DNA of 49,434 nt from Rhodocyclaceae bacterium (lineage in GTDB: Bacteria > Pseudomonadota > Gammaproteobacteria > Burkholderiales > Rhodocyclaceae): the NCBI GenBank assembly GCA_026417115.1, contig JAOADW010000027.1, positions 1 to 49,434 of the forward strand, read 5' to 3'. Below the pieces are notes generated by a model, which saw only the letters and a list, made by a program, of their open reading frames with translations, was not told the origin of the DNA and searched no databases. A program made the translations under genes and the position numbers. This document shows, in pieces, positions 45,158 through 49,434 of this stretch. Position 1 is the stretch's first letter. Every line of letters begins with the position of its first letter.

Positions 45158-46297
45158 ATGGAAAAAGCAAATCTCAATAACGAGCAGAGAACCCACACTC
45201 AGCCAGCTCGTCGAAAATTCCTCAAGACTGCAGCTGCAGGGGCTGCAATCACCGGTTTCCCGATGATCTCGGTAGCACAATCTCCGATCGTGCTGAAGAT
45301 GCAGGGCGCCTGGGGTGCTAAAGACATCTTCAACGAAATGGCTGAGCAATACGTGCAGCGAGTCAATGAAATGGCTGGGGGCCGGCTCCGCATCGATTAC
45401 TTGGTCGCTGGATCGGTAGTCAAGCCCTTCGAGGTCATGGAAGCAACCTCAAAAGGGGTCATCGATGCCGGACATCAAGTTGCAGTGTATTGGTATGGCA
45501 AAAGCAAAGTGGCCTCGCTCTTCGGTACCGGACCGATTACCGGCTGCGATGCCAACCAAATGCTCGCATGGATCCATCGTGAAGGCTACAAATACTATGA
45601 CGAATTGATGCAAAAGCTGGGCCTTAACATCGTTGGGTTCTTTGCAATGCCCATGCCGACTCAGCCACTGGGCTGGTTCAAAAAACCAATCAAATCAGCC
45701 GCAGAATTGAAAGGTCTCAAATACCGTACGGTTGGGCTGGCCGCCGATCTGATGCAAGAACTGGGTGTCAAAGTAACACAACTCCCTGGCGGAGAAATCG
45801 TACCTGCAATGGAGCGAGGGGTCATTGAGGCATTCGAGTTCAACAACCCGACTTCCGATCGTCGATTCGGGGCCCAGGACGTCGCCAAAAACTATATGAT
45901 GGGTAGTTACCATCAAGCCATGGAATTCTTCGAAATCGTCTTCAACAAGAAAAAATACGACTCCTTGCCGAAGGATTTGCAAGCCATTTTGCGGTACGCT
46001 GCCGAAGCGGCATCGACTGCTAATTATGCCCTTGCGATGGATCAATATTCAAAAGATCTCCAAGAGCTCAAAGAAAAAGACAAAGTCAACATCATGCGAA
46101 CCCCGCAGGATATTTTCGATGCCCAAATCAAGGCATGGGATACCATCGTGAAGCGCCTCACAGAAGAAGACCCTTTCTTCAAGAAGGTATGGGAATCCCA
46201 AAAAGCATGGGGCAAACGCATCGGTTATTATCATTTCTTCAATGATGCCGACTACAAGGCCGCATACGAACACCTTTTTGGTAAGCTTGGTTTCTGA
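45158..46297 (+). CDS. dctP: TRAP transporter substrate-binding protein, Tat-exported
   Basis: DctP-type proteins bind a carboxylate in the periplasm and deliver it to a TRAP permease. The 379 residues begin with a twin-arginine signal (ARRKFLKTAAAGAAITGFPM), RRKFLK at 18-23, so the protein is exported folded. The mature part has IVLKMQGAWGAKDIF and TVGLAADLMQELGVKVTQLP, as in TRAP binding proteins of the DctP/TakP type. GAGGAGG and ATG 45158 decide the start. The ligand is not predictable. A strong terminator-like palindrome follows before dctQ. Confidence 0.93.
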   Translation: MEKANLNNEQRTHTQPARRKFLKTAAAGAAITGFPMISVAQSPIVLKMQGAWGAKDIFNEMAEQYVQRVNEMAGGRLRIDYLVAGSVVKPFEVMEATSKGVIDAGHQVAVYWYGKSKVASLFGTGPITGCDANQMLAWIHREGYKYYDELMQKLGLNIVGFFAMPMPTQPLGWFKKPIKSAAELKGLKYRTVGLAADLMQELGVKVTQLPGGEIVPAMERGVIEAFEFNNPTSDRRFGAQDVAKNYMMGSYHQAMEFFEIVFNKKKYDSLPKDLQAILRYAAEAASTANYALAMDQYSKDLQELKEKDKVNIMRTPQDIFDAQIKAWDTIVKRLTEEDPFFKKVWESQKAWGKRIGYYHFFNDADYKAAYEHLFGKLGF

Positions 46298-46310
46298 CCG
46301 ACCCGATTCT

Positions 46311-46338
46311 GGGCGGAGCATATATGCTCCGCCCTTTT
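46311..46338 (+). terminator. Intrinsic terminator/attenuator between dctP and dctQ
   Basis: A perfect 24-base palindrome (GGGCGGAGCATA joined to its reverse complement) is followed by TTTT at 46335-46338, 13 bases after the dctP stop. It would stop most transcripts, so the binding protein would be made in excess of the permease. An ATG inside the palindrome is therefore not the dctQ start. Confidence 0.85.
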
Positions 46339-46353
46339 CATGGGACGCCACCT

Positions 46354-47007
46354 ATGACATTGCAAGCTTTTTTGCACGGCATCGATCAATTGTCAAAATC
46401 AGTCGGTCATGCATTCGCTTGGTGCATCGTCATCTTGACATTAGGCACCTCCTACGAAGTCGTGGTGCGCTACATCCTGCGCGACCCCACGAGTTGGGCG
46501 TTCGACATGAGCTACATCTTATATGGTGCACTTTTCCTCATGTCGGGAGCTTATGCTTTATCACGGGGGGCGCATGTCCGTGGTGACATCTTTTATCGTT
46601 TGATGCCTCCACGAGTTCAAGCAAGTATCGAGCTCGTGCTTTATTTCCTTTTTTTCTATCCTGGCGTGTTGGCGCTCGCCATAGCCGGCTGGGCCTATGC
46701 AGCTGATGCCGTACGGATCCGCGAGGTCAGTGTCAATAGCCCTATTGGCGTGCCGATTTGGCAGCTCAAAATGATTATTCCCGCTGCGGGGATCCTTCTT
46801 TGCATTCAAGGCCTCGCCGAAGTCCTACGCTGCATCGTCTGTCTCAAGACAGGTGCCTGGCCAAGCCGTCTGTCAGATGTCGAAGAGATGGAGACAGCCA
46901 TCCTACATCAAGTCGAAGACGAGCGGCGCCTGGGTTTTGAGGTGACCCAACCAATTGAAACGGTTACCTATCGTGCAACCACCGATACGGCAGGAGAACG
47001 TCGATGA
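46354..47007 (+). CDS. dctQ: TRAP transporter small permease (DctQ)
   Basis: The 217 residues have four membrane segments (AFAWCIVILTLGTSYEVVVR, MSYILYGALFLMSGAYAL, ELVLYFLFFYPGVLALAIAG, IIPAAGILLCIQGLAEVL), the DctQ layout. The start at ATG 46354 (MTLQAFLHGIDQLSKSV) is used because the upstream ATG at 46324 lies in the terminator stem. Its stop overlaps the dctM start as ATGA. Confidence 0.9.
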   Translation: MTLQAFLHGIDQLSKSVGHAFAWCIVILTLGTSYEVVVRYILRDPTSWAFDMSYILYGALFLMSGAYALSRGAHVRGDIFYRLMPPRVQASIELVLYFLFFYPGVLALAIAGWAYAADAVRIREVSVNSPIGVPIWQLKMIIPAAGILLCIQGLAEVLRCIVCLKTGAWPSRLSDVEEMETAILHQVEDERRLGFEVTQPIETVTYRATTDTAGERR

Positions 47008-48356
47008 CCGATCCTCAAGTCGCTCTCCTGATGCTCGGCGTATTCATTTTTGTGATTCTGCTTGGCTTTCCCATCGCCTTTACCTTGATGGCGATGGGGG
47101 TCGGATTCGGCTATTACGCCTATTATCAGCCAGGCCAGAGTTTCTTCGAAAACAGGGTGTTCTACTTGCTCACCCAAAACACCTTTAGCGTCATGAACAA
47201 TGACGTGCTCGTCTCGATACCACTTTTCTTATTCATGGGCTATCTCGTCGAGCGCGCCAACATTCTCGACCGCCTTTTCCATAGCCTGCAATTGGCGATG
47301 CGCGCCGTGCCTGGCGCGATGGCCGTAGCGGCTTTATTGACCTGCGCCTTGTTTGCGACGGCAACCGGCATCGTCGGCGCGGTCGTCACTTTGATGGGGC
47401 TACTTGCTCTGCCAGCGATGCTGAAAGCCGGCTATGACCAAAAACTTTCTACCGGGGTCATCGCTGCAGGAGGAACGCTGGGAATCCTGATTCCGCCCTC
47501 CATCATGCTCATCGTCTATGGCGCGACCTCCGCCATCTCGGTCGTCAAGCTCTATGCAGCAGCGATGATTCCTGGCCTACTGCTGGCCACTCTGTATATG
47601 CTTTATGTCATGGGCAGAGTGTTGGTCAACCCTGCTCTCGCGCCTAAATTACCCCCTGAGCAGATCGAGGGGGTGACTTGGCCACAAGTGTTTTTGTTGC
47701 TTGCTAAGGCTTTTGTGCCGCTCGCAGTATTGATCATGGCTGTTTTGGGGGCGATTTTGTTCGGTTTGGCTACGCCGAGTGAAGCCGCTGCGATAGGTGC
47801 CCTCGGAGGAGCATTACTGGCCGCAGCATACCGAGCTCTCACCTGGGAGCGCCTCAAAGAGGCAGTTTTCCTCACAGCTCGGACGACCGCCATGGTGTGC
47901 TGGCTGTTTGTGGGCTCATGGACTTTTTCATCGGTCTTCTCTTATCTCGGTGGAGAAGGCCTGATCAAAGATTTCGTCCTCAGCCTCGATCTCGACCAGA
48001 TCACATTCCTCTTGCTTTCACAGTTGATCATTTTCATTCTTGGTTGGCCGCTCGAATGGAGCGAAATCATCATCATCTTCGTCCCGATTTTTCTGCCGTT
48101 GTTGCCGCATTTCAATGTCGACCCCATGTTTTTCGGAATTCTGATCGCTTTGAATTTACAGACTTCATTCTTGACACCGCCGATGGCCATGTCTGCTTAT
48201 TACTTGAAAGGCGTCGCACCCAAGCATGTTCAACTTGCCACCATCTTCAAAGGGTGCTTGCCTTTCTTGTCGATGGTCTTTTTGGCCATGGTCTTGATCT
48301 ACGTTTTCCCGCAACTCGTTTATTGGCTGCCAGACCTTTTCTATGGGAATCGATGA
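47004..48356 (+). CDS. dctM: TRAP transporter large permease (DctM)
   Basis: The 450-residue protein has about 12 membrane segments and is the ion-coupled transport subunit. It contains the conserved GGTLGILIPPSIMLIVYGAT and GLATPSEAAAIGALGGALLA segments of DctM. It overlaps dctQ (ATGA) and is followed directly by an amidase gene. Sodium or proton coupling is not shown by sequence. Confidence 0.95.
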   Translation: MTDPQVALLMLGVFIFVILLGFPIAFTLMAMGVGFGYYAYYQPGQSFFENRVFYLLTQNTFSVMNNDVLVSIPLFLFMGYLVERANILDRLFHSLQLAMRAVPGAMAVAALLTCALFATATGIVGAVVTLMGLLALPAMLKAGYDQKLSTGVIAAGGTLGILIPPSIMLIVYGATSAISVVKLYAAAMIPGLLLATLYMLYVMGRVLVNPALAPKLPPEQIEGVTWPQVFLLLAKAFVPLAVLIMAVLGAILFGLATPSEAAAIGALGGALLAAAYRALTWERLKEAVFLTARTTAMVCWLFVGSWTFSSVFSYLGGEGLIKDFVLSLDLDQITFLLLSQLIIFILGWPLEWSEIIIIFVPIFLPLLPHFNVDPMFFGILIALNLQTSFLTPPMAMSAYYLKGVAPKHVQLATIFKGCLPFLSMVFLAMVLIYVFPQLVYWLPDLFYGNR

Positions 48357-49434
48357 TCTGTGTTGGATGACTGCACAAGCAGCAGCGGAAGGCATCCGAG
48401 AAGGGCTTTTTTCTTCAGAAGAACTCGTGCGTGCCTGTTTGACTCGTATCGACACACGCGAGAAAGAGGTCCAAGCCTGGGCTTTCCTCGATCCTGATTA
48501 CGCCATAAGCCAAGCGCGTGCAGCCGATGCATGGCGCAAAGAGGGAAAACCCTTGGGTCCGCTGCATGGGGTACCCATAGGAATCAAGGACATCATCGAC
48601 ACCGCTGACATGCCCACCGAGGATGGCACCATTTTGCATGCAGGCCGCCGTCCGCGCCATGATGCCAAGGTCGTCGAGCTCCTACGTGGAGCGGGTGCCA
48701 TCATTCTCGGAAAGACGGCAACAACAGAGCTTGCTTCGCTGGCCCACGGAAAAACGTGCAATCCCTACGATCTCAGCCGCACCCCAGGCGGATCGTCAAG
48801 CGGCTCAGCTGCAGCGGTCGCCGATGGCATGGTGCCATTGGCGATCGGCACGCAGACCAATGGCTCCGTGATCCGGCCTGCCAGTTACTGTGGTGTCATA
48901 GGGTACAAACCCAGCCGCGGCCTGATCTCGCGCCGAGGCATCCTGCCACAGGCCCCCACTCTCGACCAAGTGGGCGTTTTTAGCCGCTCGGTCGAAGATG
49001 CGGCGCTTCTCACAGAAGTCTTGGTAGGCTATGACGCCGAGGAAGAAAACATGCGGCCACAGGCACGACCGCCGCTTTTTGACATCTGCCGACAGGTCCC
49101 TCCCTTCTCTCCCCTCTTTGCCTGGGTAAAGACCCCCTGGTGGTCAAAAATGGCAAACGATGCACAAGAGGGATTTCAGGAGCTTCTCGATCATCTCGGG
49201 GATCGCACAAAAGAATTCCCCTTACCGGATTCCGCGACGCGCGTCGTCGAGTGGCATCGTGCCGTAATGGAAGCGGAATTGGCCTTCCATTACGCCGAAG
49301 ACTATCGGCGCGGAAAGGAAAGAATGTCAGTGCTCCTTCGCGAGCAAATCGAACGCGGCCACCACGTCTCTGCAACCGATTACCTTTCTGCAAAAGCAAG
49401 AATCTCCGTGATTACCGAAGCGCTCGATGAAATT
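48343..49434 (+). CDS. Amidase-signature hydrolase, 3' end outside window
   Basis: The 364 codons present show the amidase-signature catalytic triad: Lys in GVPIGIKDIIDTADMPTEDG, the cis-Ser in GGSSSGSAAAVADGM, and the nucleophile Ser in IGTQTNGSVIRPASYCG. The start is ATG 48343, overlapping dctM by 14 bases; ATG 48367 is possible. Neither has a good ribosome site. In this family many enzymes cut amides or ureido groups. Placement after the TRAP genes suggests that it hydrolyses the imported compound. Confidence 0.88.
   Translation, partial: MGIDDLCWMTAQAAAEGIREGLFSSEELVRACLTRIDTREKEVQAWAFLDPDYAISQARAADAWRKEGKPLGPLHGVPIGIKDIIDTADMPTEDGTILHAGRRPRHDAKVVELLRGAGAIILGKTATTELASLAHGKTCNPYDLSRTPGGSSSGSAAAVADGMVPLAIGTQTNGSVIRPASYCGVIGYKPSRGLISRRGILPQAPTLDQVGVFSRSVEDAALLTEVLVGYDAEEENMRPQARPPLFDICRQVPPFSPLFAWVKTPWWSKMANDAQEGFQELLDHLGDRTKEFPLPDSATRVVEWHRAVMEAELAFHYAEDYRRGKERMSVLLREQIERGHHVSATDYLSAKARISVITEALDEI

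Noticed and set aside
46324..46353. Upstream ATG for dctQ
   Set aside because: It lies inside the terminator palindrome and has no ribosome site; ATG 46354 begins a normal DctQ N-terminus.

Overview
The window reads as a chromosomal segment of a betaproteobacterium of roughly 60% G+C. Supporting signs are the divergent hrcA / NAD kinase arrangement, ygfZ divergent from mltG-tmk-holB, a monofunctional RelA, the 1296-residue single-chain PurL, and a HemP-TonB-ExbB iron cluster. Genus cannot be settled from the sequence alone. Coding density is high. I see no phage, IS, CRISPR or integrase, so this is mostly core genome with a few accessory modules.

Layout. (1) 1-3024, minus: an iron/heme uptake operon (Fe(III)-binding protein, hemP, two small unknown ORFs, tonB, exbB running off the edge) behind a clear Fur-boxed promoter. 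(2) 3164-6066, plus: acuI-prpE for acrylate/propionate activation, closed by a terminator shared with dtd. (3) A tRNA-Val(GAC) at 6625-6701. (4) 6787-14958, minus: hrcA-hemH-trxC, then a chemoreceptor with a haem-c motif, then grpE-dnaK-dnaJ, with RpoH-type promoters visible ahead of both grpE and dnaK. (5) 15032-20679, plus: an orphan adenine-type DNA methyltransferase, NAD kinase, recN, an NhaR-like regulator and a Tim44-like membrane protein. (6) 20870-26341: ygfZ (minus) divergent from mltG-tmk-holB-tatD-ankyrin protein-small exported protein, most junctions overlapping or nearly so. (7) 26510-30910: glk, a DUF3782 protein, moaA-mobA and a membrane acyltransferase. (8) 31067-35303, plus: a LolD-like ATPase, an FtsX-like permease and an AttH/CrtC-like exported protein. 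(9) relA (minus), a Lon-like protease (plus) and purL (minus). (10) 44272-49434, plus: an IclR regulator, a complete TRAP transporter and a partial amidase, which look like one catabolic module.

How the parts work together. The Fur-controlled operon supplies the periplasmic iron binder plus the TonB-ExbB motor for outer-membrane receptors encoded elsewhere. The chaperone genes form the DnaK machine, with heat induction written in the promoters; HrcA is present but no CIRCE operator is visible here. The TRAP module probably imports a carboxylate or amide-bearing compound that the amidase hydrolyses, with IclR sensing it; the substrate is not deducible.

No single locus can be proven from sequence to be an undescribed system. 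The best candidates are the two unknown small ORFs between hemP and tonB, the ABC/AttH-like cassette, the haem-c chemoreceptor beside hemH, and the IclR-TRAP-amidase operon with its internal terminator.
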